A stretch of DNA of 64,000 bases from Pseudomonadota bacterium (GTDB lineage Bacteria; Pseudomonadota; Gammaproteobacteria; Steroidobacterales; Steroidobacteraceae): NCBI GenBank assembly GCA_023391335.1, contig JAEWBG010000020.1:33395-97394 (forward strand), read 5' to 3'. Under the pieces are notes generated by a model. It was given only the letters and a program-made list of their open reading frames with translations, was not told the origin of the DNA and ran no database searches. Below are positions 17,073 to 25,459 of this stretch, one piece after another. The stretch's first letter is position 1, and every line of letters starts with the position of its first letter. The position numbers and the translations under genes were made by a program.

Positions 17073-18782
17073 ATGCGGAATCTCACGGTTAAGGCGAAGC
17101 TCTTCGCCACTTTGGCACTGACCTCCGCCATCCTGGTGGTCGTCGGTATCCTCGGGTTCACCGGAACTCGCTCCAGTAACGCAGACCTGGATGCGATTTT
17201 CTCGAACCGCTTCATGCCGACCGGTTGGATCGGCACGATCACGGCGTATGAACGCGAGATCCTGGAGAAGGCCGAAGAGGTCGTGATCCGCCAGGACGCG
17301 AGCACCGTCAAAGGTGCGCTCGATGTCCTGAACAGCCGCGGCGCCGACGTGAAGTCGCTGTGGGCAAAGATCGAAGCGACCGAGCTCACGGACAAGGAAA
17401 AAGTTATCTCGCAGGAGTTCGGCCAATACGAGCGCGATGTGCTGTCGTATGTCGAGCAGGCCTTGTTGTCCGCGCAAGCCGGCTCGTTCGACAAAGCCGA
17501 GAAGATGCTCATCGACAATGCACGTCCGACCTACGACAAGATGACTGAAGCGAGCGATCGCTTGCTTGCTACGCAGATTCAGGTCGCGCAAGAAATGCGC
17601 ACTGCGGCTGAATCTCGCTTCAAGCGCAACAGCGCCCTCATCACGGCCTCGATTCTGATCGGCATCGGTTTGGCGGTGGCATTCGGCGTGCTGCTCATCC
17701 GTTCGATCATCGGTGCGTTGAGTGCGGCCGTGAACATTGCGGATCGCATTGCCGGCGGCGAGCTGGGCAACGAAGTGCAAGTCAACAGCAACGACGAGCT
17801 GGGCCGGTTGCTCGACTCGCTCAAGCGCATGGATTCTAAACTGGTTGAGATCGTCACTGGCGTACGTGGCAGTGCCGATGCCGTAGGTGCAGCAGCTCGT
17901 CAGCTGTCGCATGGCAACGATGATCTTTCGCAGCGTACGCAAGAACAGGCTGCGGCACTCGAAGAGACGGCTTCCAGCATGGAGCAGATGACGGCGACCG
18001 TGAAACAGAACGCGGACAACGCGCGTCAAGCGAATCAACTCGCCGTGGGCGCCCGCGAACAGGCGGAGAAGGGCGGCTCTGTCGTGCATCGCGCGATCGG
18101 TGCGATGGGCGAGATCAATGCGTCGAGCCGCAAGATCGCAGACATCATCAGCGTGATCGATGAGATCGCCTTCCAAACCAACTTGCTTGCGTTGAACGCT
18201 GCGGTGGAAGCGGCGCGTGCCGGCGAACAAGGTCGTGGCTTCGCTGTGGTCGCAACCGAAGTGCGCAACCTGGCGCAACGCAGCGCCAGCGCCGCGAAAG
18301 AGATCAAGGACCTGATCAACGACTCTGTCGATAAGGTGAAGGTCGGTTCGGAACTCGTAGACGAATCAGGCAAGACCCTATCGGAAATCATGGAAAGCGT
18401 TAAGAAGGTTACGGATATCGTGGCCGAAATTGCTGCTGCGAGCGAAGAGCAGTCGGCGGGTATCGAACAGGTCAACAACGCTGTCAGCCAGATGGACAAC
18501 GTCACTCAGCAGAACGCAGCGCTAGTGGAAGAAGCGTCGGCGGCCAGCAAGTCGATGGAGCAGCAGTCTGGCCAGCTCGTCTCGCAAATTGGCTACTTCC
18601 GCAGCAATCAGGCGTACACGCCTCCGCAGCCGGTGGTGATGGAACGTCCGCAAGTGCGCAACACGGTTGCGATGCCTGCGGCGAAGCCGAAGCGGCCTGC
18701 TGCGCCACGCGCGGTGTCGAAGCCGGCTCCGGCTCCGATGGCGAAAGCGAGCGGCGATGACAGTGTGTGGCAGGAGTTTTAA
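17073..18782 (+). CDS. Methyl-accepting chemotaxis protein with W-x-x-F tail
   Basis: A 569-residue receptor. Membrane helix 1 lies near residues 10-30, a helical periplasmic domain of about 160 residues follows (four-helix-bundle type), then helix 2 near 'ASILIGIGLAVAFGVLLI', a HAMP domain, and the cytoplasmic coiled coil with the hairpin tip 'IAFQTNLLALNAAVEAARAG'. Methylation-region Glu/Gln pairs are present. Start at ATG 17073 rests on AGAAGG eight bases upstream; a TTG 21 bases earlier is less likely. The tail is a Pro/Ala-rich linker ending 'VWQEF', which fits the x-W-x-x-F pentapeptide that tethers CheR and CheB; both enzymes are encoded downstream. The ligand cannot be predicted. Confidence 0.93.
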   Translation: MRNLTVKAKLFATLALTSAILVVVGILGFTGTRSSNADLDAIFSNRFMPTGWIGTITAYEREILEKAEEVVIRQDASTVKGALDVLNSRGADVKSLWAKIEATELTDKEKVISQEFGQYERDVLSYVEQALLSAQAGSFDKAEKMLIDNARPTYDKMTEASDRLLATQIQVAQEMRTAAESRFKRNSALITASILIGIGLAVAFGVLLIRSIIGALSAAVNIADRIAGGELGNEVQVNSNDELGRLLDSLKRMDSKLVEIVTGVRGSADAVGAAARQLSHGNDDLSQRTQEQAAALEETASSMEQMTATVKQNADNARQANQLAVGAREQAEKGGSVVHRAIGAMGEINASSRKIADIISVIDEIAFQTNLLALNAAVEAARAGEQGRGFAVVATEVRNLAQRSASAAKEIKDLINDSVDKVKVGSELVDESGKTLSEIMESVKKVTDIVAEIAAASEEQSAGIEQVNNAVSQMDNVTQQNAALVEEASAASKSMEQQSGQLVSQIGYFRSNQAYTPPQPVVMERPQVRNTVAMPAAKPKRPAAPRAVSKPAPAPMAKASGDDSVWQEF

Positions 18783-18807
18783 CTGATCACTCGCTGGTCG
18801 CTCGCTA

Positions 18808-18967
18808 GTGACTGGTGACTAGTGACTAGTGACTGGTGACTAGAGGATAGGAAGAGTGGGGAATTCGTGGATCGTGACTCGGGGTTTCGGGGTTCGGCGT
18901 TCAGCAACTGGAAACGACCCGCGACCCACGATCCCCGAACCACGTTGATTGAACAGGCGGAACTATC
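18808..18967. repeat. Tandem 7-mers and inverted repeat upstream of cheW
   Basis: Five tandem copies of GTGACTR occupy 18808-18842. They are followed by an imperfect inverted repeat (about 18869-18899 against 18915-18943) built from words like TCGTGACTCGGGG and CCACGATCCCCGAA. The element fills the gap between the MCP and cheW and ends shortly before the cheW GTG. Confidence 0.55.
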
Positions 18968-19501
18968 GTGACGAATCAAAGCGAAGCTGCGAGAGCGAAC
19001 TCGGGCGATCAAGCGGAAGCCCCAGGCGGCTCCAATCAGGTACTCACCTTCACGCTGGGTGAAGAGACCTATGGTGTGGATATTCTGCGGGTGCAGGAAA
19101 TCCGTGGATGGTCTCCGGTTACGCGCATTCCGCAGGCGCCGAATCACGTGCTGGGTGTGTTGAACCTGCGCGGTTCGATCGTGCCGATCGTCGACTTGCG
19201 CATGCGCTTTAGCTTGCAGCGCGCTGAGTACACGCCGCTGACCGTGATCATCGTGCTCTCGGTTGAATCTCCAGTCGGTCGTCGCGATTTCGGCGTCGTC
19301 GTGGACGGCGTCTCCGATGTGATCGACGTTGCGACAAACGATGTGAAGCCCGCTCCCGAATTGGGGTCGCACATCAGCACTGAATTTATCGAAGGGTTGG
19401 CCGCGGTCTCCGGACGCATGGTGATGCTACTGGATATCGATCAACTCATCGGCGGCGACGTCACGGGAGTGGCGCCGTTACCCGTCGCGGCCAATGGGTG
19501 A
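18968..19501 (+). CDS. cheW: Chemotaxis coupling protein CheW
   Basis: A 177-residue protein, one CheW domain after a hydrophilic N-terminus of about 20 residues: 'VLTFTLGEETYGVDILRVQEIRGW', 'HVLGVLNLRGSIVPIVDLRMRF' and 'EFIEGLAAVSGRMVMLLDIDQL' are the diagnostic segments. It bridges receptors and CheA at the array. The GTG start is preceded by a weak GGCGGAAC. The gap before it (185 bases) is unusual for an operon and holds a tandem/inverted repeat, so it may be partly uncoupled from the upstream genes. Confidence 0.92.
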   Translation: MTNQSEAARANSGDQAEAPGGSNQVLTFTLGEETYGVDILRVQEIRGWSPVTRIPQAPNHVLGVLNLRGSIVPIVDLRMRFSLQRAEYTPLTVIIVLSVESPVGRRDFGVVVDGVSDVIDVATNDVKPAPELGSHISTEFIEGLAAVSGRMVMLLDIDQLIGGDVTGVAPLPVAANG

Positions 19502-19510
19502 GGTGGTGAC

Positions 19511-19658
19511 TTGCGGATAGCGGATCGCGGATAGAAGAGCAGGCGTGGAAGAGGACCAGGCGATCCAACGCGACGTTCTACTGGTCGCTGTGGTGAACGT
19601 GACTAGGTGTGCGCCAACGTTTCTTGTCTGACTATCCGCCATCCGCGATCCGCCATCC
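19511..19658. repeat. Inverted repeat abutting the cheR start (GCGGATAG family)
   Basis: The left arm 19511-19534 contains GCGGATAG-CGGATC-GCGGATAG tandem words. The right arm 19632-19658 carries their complement (18 of 20 positions match over the core). The right arm stops 11 bases before the cheR ATG, in the place where a Shine-Dalgarno sequence would be expected; none is visible. Confidence 0.65.
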
Positions 19659-19669
19659 AACTTTTTTCC

Positions 19670-20539
19670 ATGTCCAGCTCCACCCAACCATCGATCACAC
19701 ACTACGAGGTGGCGCAAGGCCCAGCGCTGGGCGATGCCGAATTCGATTTCATTCGCCATGTCATCAGCGAAAACGCAGGCATCGTGTTGGGGCCGAACAA
19801 GCGCCAACTCGTGCAAGGGCGTCTGGCGCGTCGGCTGCGTGAGCTGGGACTGCCCAGCTACGAGGCCTACTGCAATCACGTTCGCGAAGCCGGACCCGAA
19901 GAGTTAGTTGGATTGATCAATGCACTGACGACGAACGTCACTGCATTCTTCCGCGAGAATCATCACTTCGAAGCGCTGGCCTCATACATGTTGCCGGAGG
20001 CGATGACGCGCAATGCGAATACGCGACGACTGCGGATTTGGTCCGCAGGTTGTTCGACGGGCGAAGAACCTTACTGTCTCGCGATGGTCGCTGCGGAAGT
20101 GATCGGGAATGCGCGTTGGGATCTGAAGATTCTCGCCACCGATATCGATAGCGACGTCATCGCTGCGGCACAGGCCGGCATTTATCCAGTCGATCGCATC
20201 GAGTCGGTCTCTGAGGAGCGGCGGCGACGTTGGTTTCGTCGCGGGAGCGGGGCGCAGGAGGGCAACGCTCGCGTGCGTCCGGAGCTCGGGCAGTTTATTT
20301 CGTTTCGAAAACTGAACTTGCTGCACGAATGGCCGATGCGCGGGCCGTTCGACGTGATCTTCTGCCGCAACGTGATGATCTATTTCGATCAGCCCACGCG
20401 CGAACGTCTGGTGCGCCGCTTTGCACAGATGCTCGCGCCCAACGGCTATCTCTGCATCGGTCATTCCGAGTCCATTCACAACGGAACGGCGCCGGTGCAT
20501 CTGGTCGGAAAAACAATCTATCGCAGGAACGCGAGCTAA
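19670..20539 (+). CDS. cheR: Chemoreceptor methyltransferase CheR
   Basis: A 289-residue CheR with an N-terminal helical domain ('FDFIRHVISENAGIVLGPNKRQLVQGRL') and a SAM-dependent methyltransferase fold ('RIWSAGCSTGEEPYCLAM', 'ILATDIDSDVIAAAQAG', 'FDVIFCRNVMIYFD'). It methylates Glu side chains of the MCP. ATG 19670 (MSSSTQP) is taken because the upstream in-frame extension is encoded by the intergenic repeat. The stop overlaps the cheD ATG by one base (TAATG). Confidence 0.93.
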   Translation: MSSSTQPSITHYEVAQGPALGDAEFDFIRHVISENAGIVLGPNKRQLVQGRLARRLRELGLPSYEAYCNHVREAGPEELVGLINALTTNVTAFFRENHHFEALASYMLPEAMTRNANTRRLRIWSAGCSTGEEPYCLAMVAAEVIGNARWDLKILATDIDSDVIAAAQAGIYPVDRIESVSEERRRRWFRRGSGAQEGNARVRPELGQFISFRKLNLLHEWPMRGPFDVIFCRNVMIYFDQPTRERLVRRFAQMLAPNGYLCIGHSESIHNGTAPVHLVGKTIYRRNAS

Positions 20540-21171
20540 TGCACAAACCCGCAACCAATCTGCCGCGAGCATTGCCCGGATTCGAAAGTATCCGGCGCTA
20601 TCAGCACCCTTCCGGGCAGTACATCGCGAAGCTCCTGCCGGGGGATTACTACGTGACCTGCCAAGATGAAGTGCTCGACACGGTCTTGGGTTCCTGCGTT
20701 TCAGCTTGCATTCGCAATCCTCGATTAGGCATTGGCGGGATGAATCACTTCATGTTGCCAAGGCCGAGCGGCGCCGGGAACGACACCTGGGAAAGCCTTG
20801 CCGGTCGCGCCACTCGCTACGGCAGTGCTTCGATGGAGCAGTTGATCAACCGCATCTTGAGTGTCGGCGGCACGCGCGCCGACCTCGAAGTAAAGATTTT
20901 CGGTGGCGGCAAAGTGTTATCGAGTTTGAGCGACGTCGGCATGCACAACGTCACCTTCGTCCGCGACTTCCTGCGCCAAGAAGGATTGCGCGTTGCTTCC
21001 GAAGATGTCGGCAATACCTGTCCGCGGCATGTTCAATATTTTCCGATGTCGGGCCGCGTTCGCGTGCGCCATCTGACCTCTCGCGTGCTCGAGGATGTGG
21101 CGAACACCGAACAGAATTACTTGAAGGGCCTCGAGAAGCAGCCGGTGGCGGGTGAGATTGATCTCTTCTAG
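20539..21171 (+). CDS. cheD: Chemoreceptor glutamine deamidase CheD
   Basis: A 210-residue CheD. The catalytic Cys lies in 'VLGSCVSACIRN', the His in 'IGGMNHFMLP', and the glycine-rich 'KIFGGGKVL' segment is present. CheD deamidates receptor Gln residues and in some species partners with CheC; no cheC is visible here. The N-terminal 'GFESIRRYQHPSGQYIAKLLPGDYYVT' is the common extended form. The ATG overlaps the cheR stop, so the two are coupled. An open frame extends upstream to 20230 but lies inside cheR. Confidence 0.93.
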   Translation: MHKPATNLPRALPGFESIRRYQHPSGQYIAKLLPGDYYVTCQDEVLDTVLGSCVSACIRNPRLGIGGMNHFMLPRPSGAGNDTWESLAGRATRYGSASMEQLINRILSVGGTRADLEVKIFGGGKVLSSLSDVGMHNVTFVRDFLRQEGLRVASEDVGNTCPRHVQYFPMSGRVRVRHLTSRVLEDVANTEQNYLKGLEKQPVAGEIDLF

Positions 21172-21305
21172 TCACAGGTCACGAGTCACAGGTCACGAGT
21201 CACGGGCAAGAAATCGCATGTGCACACATCAACTCGTCCCGAATGTTTGGCGGAGAAGAGGTTCTCTGTTTCTGACTCGTGACCCGTCACGTTTGACCCG
21301 TGACC
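21172..21305. repeat. Inverted repeat between cheD and cheB (GGTCACGAGTCAC family)
   Basis: The left arm 21172-21206 is two tandem copies of a 17-base word GTCACAGGTCACGA. The right arm 21274-21305 is its near-complement (ACTCGTGACCCGTCAC...). It begins one base after the cheD stop and ends 13 bases before the cheB ATG. Confidence 0.65.
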
Positions 21306-21309
21306 ATGA

Positions 21310-21324
21310 GGTCATGCCATGACC
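21310..21324. promoter_or_regulatory. Perfect palindrome enclosing the cheB start codon
   Basis: GGTCATGCCATGACC is a perfect 7+1+7 palindrome whose right half contains the cheB ATG (21319). In mRNA it can fold so that the start codon is paired, suggesting translational masking. No Shine-Dalgarno sequence precedes it. Confidence 0.45.
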
Positions 21325-22416
21325 ATCAAAGTCCTCATCGTCGACGACTCCGCGCTGGTTCGGAAGTTGCTCACTGAGATGTTGAGCAAGGATCGCGGTT
21401 TGGAAGTGGTGGGAGCAGCGTCCGATCCTTATGCGGCTCGCGAGAAGATTAAGCAGCTCAATCCGGATGTCATCACGCTGGATGTGGAAATGCCGCGCAT
21501 GGATGGGCTGACCTTTCTAGAGAATTTGATGCGACTGCGGCCGATGCCGGTCGTGATGGTGTCATCGCTCACGCAGCAGGGGGCGGATGTCACGTTGCGT
21601 GCGCTCGAATTGGGTGCGATCGATTTCGTGGCCAAGCCTCGAGTCGACGTTGCTGGAAGCTTGGTGGAGTACGCCGATGAATTGATCGAGAAGATCAAGG
21701 TGGCAGCCGGCGCACGGGTGAGTACGCGGGGTTCGAATCGAACTGCGACGATGCAAGTGGAGGCGCGCCGCACGGCGGATGCGGTGATCCCTGCGACGAG
21801 TTCGGCGCGCGTGCTGCGTACGACGGAGCGGATCATCGCGATCGGGGCGTCGACCGGTGGCACGGAAGCCATCCGCGAATTGTTAGGTGCGCTACCCGCC
21901 GATGCACCTGCTGTGGTGATCTCGCAGCACATCCCTGCAGCGTTCAGCAAACCGTTCGCAGAGCGCATGAATCGATGCTCGGCGATGTCGGTCTGCGAGG
22001 CACAAGATGGCCAATACATTTTGCCAGGGCACGTTTACATCGCGCCGGGCGATCGACACTTACTCGTCGAGCGCGATGGTGCTCGCTATCGATGCCGCCT
22101 GAACGATGGACCGCCGGTGAATCGACATCGTCCTAGTGTCGATGTGATGTTCCGATCGGTTGCGCAGAAAGTGGGCCCGAATGCCACGGGTGTGATTCTC
22201 ACGGGCATGGGCGATGACGGTGCTCGCGGTCTCAAAGAAATGCTCGAAGCCGGCGCGATGACGATCGCTCAAGACGAAGCCAGCAGCGTCGTGTGGGGTA
22301 TGCCTGGAACCGCAGTGAAGATCGGCGCGGCTCAGCATGTGCTGCCGCTGCATCGGATTGCGGATGCAGTGTTGGCGGTCCCCGATGCGAGTGCGGCGAA
22401 GGCAGTGGGTGGCTAA
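21319..22416 (+). CDS. cheB: Chemoreceptor methylesterase/deamidase CheB
   Basis: A 365-residue protein. The receiver domain has D9-D10 and phospho-acceptor D55 ('VITLDVEMPRMDG'), followed by a linker and the methylesterase domain with Ser in 'AIGASTGGTEA', His in 'VISQHIPAAF' and Asp in 'LTGMGDDGARGL'. Phosphorylation by CheA activates removal of methyl groups from the MCP. It is the last recognisable che gene of the operon. The start codon is enclosed in a palindrome and preceded by a larger inverted repeat, so its level may be set post-transcriptionally (inference). Confidence 0.95.
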   Translation: MTIKVLIVDDSALVRKLLTEMLSKDRGLEVVGAASDPYAAREKIKQLNPDVITLDVEMPRMDGLTFLENLMRLRPMPVVMVSSLTQQGADVTLRALELGAIDFVAKPRVDVAGSLVEYADELIEKIKVAAGARVSTRGSNRTATMQVEARRTADAVIPATSSARVLRTTERIIAIGASTGGTEAIRELLGALPADAPAVVISQHIPAAFSKPFAERMNRCSAMSVCEAQDGQYILPGHVYIAPGDRHLLVERDGARYRCRLNDGPPVNRHRPSVDVMFRSVAQKVGPNATGVILTGMGDDGARGLKEMLEAGAMTIAQDEASSVVWGMPGTAVKIGAAQHVLPLHRIADAVLAVPDASAAKAVGG

Positions 22417-22417
22417 A

Positions 22418-22499
22418 CCGACGCTGGCGTCGGGAGGGACTGCGTCGAGAAGGACGCTTCGCGTCGGGAGAGATGCTTCGCATCGAGAAGGCCTCCGGC
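22418..22499. repeat. Array of four mini-hairpins downstream of cheB
   Basis: CCGACGCTGGCGTCGG (22418-22433) is followed by GACGC-ttc-GCGTC (22453), GATGC-ttc-GCATC (22472) and GCC-tcc-GGC (22491); the last three are spaced by exactly 19 bases. Spacers are purine-rich (gggaggga, gagaag, gggagaga, gagaag). The rest of the 304-base gap (22500-22686) shows no clear gene. Confidence 0.7.
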
Positions 22500-22686
22500 G
22501 GGTTGAGAGGGATTGAATGAGCTGCGCTCTTCACGCGCGTCCGTGCTTTCACTGTTCACTTCTTCACGGCCGATCCAGCCGCCCTCACACACCACACTCA
22601 ATCTTTCAGAACTGATAACTCGTAGGGAGTCGTATCGCGTTCTGTGAAGTATCGTTGCGCTACGGTAAGTACCGCGGTCGCGTTGC

Positions 22687-22713
22687 TTAAGCATTTCCCT
22701 GATCAGCCGATAG
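22687..22713 (+). promoter_or_regulatory. Sigma-28-like promoter of the HDOD gene
   Basis: TTAAGCAT, 11 bases, GCCGATAG: the same -10 box as the che operon promoter with a slightly weaker -35. The predicted start of transcription (about 22720) coincides with the ATG at 22721, implying a leaderless mRNA or use of an internal ATG at 22736. Confidence 0.55.
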
Positions 22714-22720
22714 CCACATT

Positions 22721-23611
22721 ATGAATAGTCCCAACATGCTATCCACCGGTGATGAAACGTTGCGCTCTGGCATCTCCGGCGCATTCGCGTTCATAACCGA
22801 GTTGGCGCAGGAGGTCTCTTCAGGGAAGGTCGAGCTGCCATCGTTCCCCGACATCGCGGTGCGCGTGCGCAAAGTGCTTGCGGACGAACAGGTCTCGAAC
22901 GATCAAATCGCGCGCGTGGTCGGTTCCGATCCGGGACTCGCTGCACGCGTGTTCACGCTCGCGAATTCGGCTGCACTCAGCCGCGGTGGCCGTAACGTTT
23001 CCGATTTGAAGATGGCAGTGAATCGCATCGGTCATAACAACGTGCGGACCGCTGCAGTGTCGTTCGCGATCGCACAGTTGCGCCGCGCGGCTGAGCTCAA
23101 GCATATCTCGAAAGAATTGGAAGGCCTGTGGCAGGAATCGACCATGGTCGCTGCCCTGGCGTATGCGGTGGCTGCACGTGCGCGTGTCAATGCGGACGAA
23201 TGCATGCTCGCCGGGCTACTGCACAACGTTGGCAAGATCTACATCCTCGCCCGTGCGAATCGCCACGCCAGTCTGTTCAAGGACCCCCCGGCGCTGGCGC
23301 AAGTCATGCGCGATTGGCATGCCAACATCGGTAAGGCGATCGTCGAGAACTGGGGCTTCCCTGAGCACATTTCAGAAGCCATCGGCGAACACGAGAATAT
23401 CGACCGTGTGGTCGGTCATCCCGATGTGACCGACGTGCTCACGGTCGCGGTGATGATGTCCACATTCTTCGGCCACGAGGCGGATTTGGAATTGAACATG
23501 CAAGGCGTCAAAGCCTTCTGGCGTCTCGGCCTGGATAATGAAAAGTGCGTGCACGTCATGCGCGATTGCACCGAAGAGATCAACGCCTTGAGATCTGCAC
23601 TCGGCGATTGA
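22721..23611 (+). CDS. HDOD-domain signalling protein
   Basis: A 296-residue protein dominated by one HDOD domain (about residues 30-235): 'LPSFPDIAVRVRKVLADEQVSNDQIARVVGSDPGLAARVFTLANSAALS' is the typical opening. 'LAGLLHNVGKIYIL' occupies the place of the HD motif; there it reads H-N rather than H-D, as in HDOD proteins generally, which lack phosphohydrolase activity. HDOD proteins act as regulators in motility, biofilm and cyclic-di-GMP circuits. It lies just after the che operon but has its own sigma-28-like promoter. No Shine-Dalgarno sequence precedes ATG 22721. Confidence 0.85.
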   Translation: MNSPNMLSTGDETLRSGISGAFAFITELAQEVSSGKVELPSFPDIAVRVRKVLADEQVSNDQIARVVGSDPGLAARVFTLANSAALSRGGRNVSDLKMAVNRIGHNNVRTAAVSFAIAQLRRAAELKHISKELEGLWQESTMVAALAYAVAARARVNADECMLAGLLHNVGKIYILARANRHASLFKDPPALAQVMRDWHANIGKAIVENWGFPEHISEAIGEHENIDRVVGHPDVTDVLTVAVMMSTFFGHEADLELNMQGVKAFWRLGLDNEKCVHVMRDCTEEINALRSALGD

Positions 23612-23764
23612 TGCGCCTAACTGCAAACGCTTCGCCGACACTGTGCTCAGGGAATTACTCAAGCACAGATACGTAGTTGCACGAGGAACCGCTTCGCGGC
23701 AGCGCACGTAGTATGTGCCTAGCCGCACTGACAAGCGGCGCACCTAGAAGGCGCACCCTTAAGC

Positions 23765-25450
23765 ATGTCGAGCACGATTCTTGTCGCGGAAGACGATCCG
23801 GAAGTCCGCGAACTCCTGGTATTGCTGCTGCGCTCGCATGACTACGAACTGCTCGAAGCCAGCGACGGTGTCGAAGCGTTCGAGCTGCTCCACGAGCGTA
23901 AACCGGATCTGCTGATCACCGATGTGGTGATGCCCCGCATGGACGGCTACGAGTTGGTCCGGCGCGTGCGGCAGGATGAATCGCTCGCAAAACTCCCGGT
24001 GATTTTTTGTTCGGCTTCGTATCACGGACGCGAGATCCGCGAGATGGCGCGCACATTGGATGTGAGCGCAACGCTGCTCAAGCCTTACGACGTGAGCGCG
24101 GTTCCCGAAGTCGTCGATCACGTCCTGTCTTCGCATCAAGTCGAGGAGCCCACCGCACCGGACTTGGATCTGAGTCAGGCGCAGGAGCGGCTAACCGCGA
24201 TCGTGCGGTTCAGCCGCGGCTTATTCGCACAGGCAACCGTGCATGACATGGTGAGCTTTGCGTGTCATGCGGTCCGCGACATCTTGTTAGCCCAGTGCGC
24301 CCACCTGGAACTCATCGATCCACAAGCTCGTGATGGGCGTGCGAATCCATTCAAGTGCCTCGCGACCGGATTGCCGGACGCGCAACTGCAGCAGTTGCTG
24401 TCTTCACAGACGTACCTTGCACTGGCGGACTCGGTCCGAGAGGGACAGTCGGTCGTTTTCCCGTCTGAAGAGTCAGCGCTCCTGCGTGCATTGAGGCCTG
24501 GCGAGTTTGTCTCGCTCATCGGATTGCCGATCGCGACTGCAAGCCGTCGTTATGGCTGTTTGTGCGTGATTAATCGCATTGGTTCATCGGCGTTCTCAGA
24601 AGAGGATTTGGCGGTGGCCAAGGCGCTCACCGCTCAGATCGGTGCGGCGTTCGAGAATGCCTCGCGCCGACTTGAACTGGAACGGGAAGTTGCACAACGC
24701 AAGGCGAAGGAAGAGGCGGTGCGTGAGTTCAATCAGGAGCTGGAGCGCCGAGTCGCCGAAAGAACCGAGCAGCTTGAAGCGGCCAATCGCGAACTTGAGG
24801 CGTTCACTTACTCTGTCGCTCACGATTTGCGCGCACCGCTGAGACTGATCGATGCGAGCGTGCAGATGCTGCGCGAGCCGCAATTGGGATTGCAGCGCCC
24901 TAGCATTTTGCACTTGGATCAGATTCAGCGCGGTGCCACCAATATGAGCGCGTTGATCGACGGCTTACTCGCGTTATCGCGCGTGCGGCATGTCGGGATG
25001 CGCGCCCAACCTGTCTCGCTGAATACTTTGGTCAATGAAGCCATTCAGCAACTCGCGGAGGATGCTCGCGGTCGCGATATCGAATGGCGAATTGGCACGC
25101 TGCCCACCTTGGCCTGCGATCCGGAGCTGATGCTGCAGGTATTCGTGAATCTGCTCAGCAACGCAGTCAAGTACTCCAGGCCGCGCCCGCGCGCAGTCAT
25201 CGAAGTTGCACTGGCAGACGAGCCTGAGCGACACATTTATGTACGCGACAACGGCGTCGGCTTCGACATGCGCTTTGCGACGAAGCTGTTCGGCGTCTTT
25301 CAGCGATTGCATCGGCAAGACGAATTCGAAGGGACCGGCGTGGGCCTTGCGACCACCAGCCGCATCATCGAACGCCATGGCGGCCGCATCTGGGCCGAAT
25401 CCAAGTTGCGGAAGGGCACGACGATGCGGTTTACGTTGCCGGGGATATGA
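23765..25450 (+). CDS. Receiver-GAF-histidine kinase (phytochrome-type transmitter)
   Basis: A soluble 561-residue protein. The N-terminal receiver (residues 1-125) has D53 and K106. A GAF-like domain (about 140-300) is followed by a coiled coil, HisKA with H353 in 'FTYSVAHDLRAPLRLID', and HATPase_c ('NLLSNAVKYS', 'DNGVGFDM', 'FEGTGVGLATTSRII'). Receiver-first kinases are typically themselves controlled by another kinase and pass phosphate on. No membrane segment and no chromophore Cys was recognised in the GAF domain. It stands 153 bases after the HDOD gene, without a convincing ribosome site. A partner regulator may be elsewhere or the lone receivers in this window. Confidence 0.88.
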   Translation: MSSTILVAEDDPEVRELLVLLLRSHDYELLEASDGVEAFELLHERKPDLLITDVVMPRMDGYELVRRVRQDESLAKLPVIFCSASYHGREIREMARTLDVSATLLKPYDVSAVPEVVDHVLSSHQVEEPTAPDLDLSQAQERLTAIVRFSRGLFAQATVHDMVSFACHAVRDILLAQCAHLELIDPQARDGRANPFKCLATGLPDAQLQQLLSSQTYLALADSVREGQSVVFPSEESALLRALRPGEFVSLIGLPIATASRRYGCLCVINRIGSSAFSEEDLAVAKALTAQIGAAFENASRRLELEREVAQRKAKEEAVREFNQELERRVAERTEQLEAANRELEAFTYSVAHDLRAPLRLIDASVQMLREPQLGLQRPSILHLDQIQRGATNMSALIDGLLALSRVRHVGMRAQPVSLNTLVNEAIQQLAEDARGRDIEWRIGTLPTLACDPELMLQVFVNLLSNAVKYSRPRPRAVIEVALADEPERHIYVRDNGVGFDMRFATKLFGVFQRLHRQDEFEGTGVGLATTSRIIERHGGRIWAESKLRKGTTMRFTLPGI

Positions 25451-25459
25451 CAGACGACG

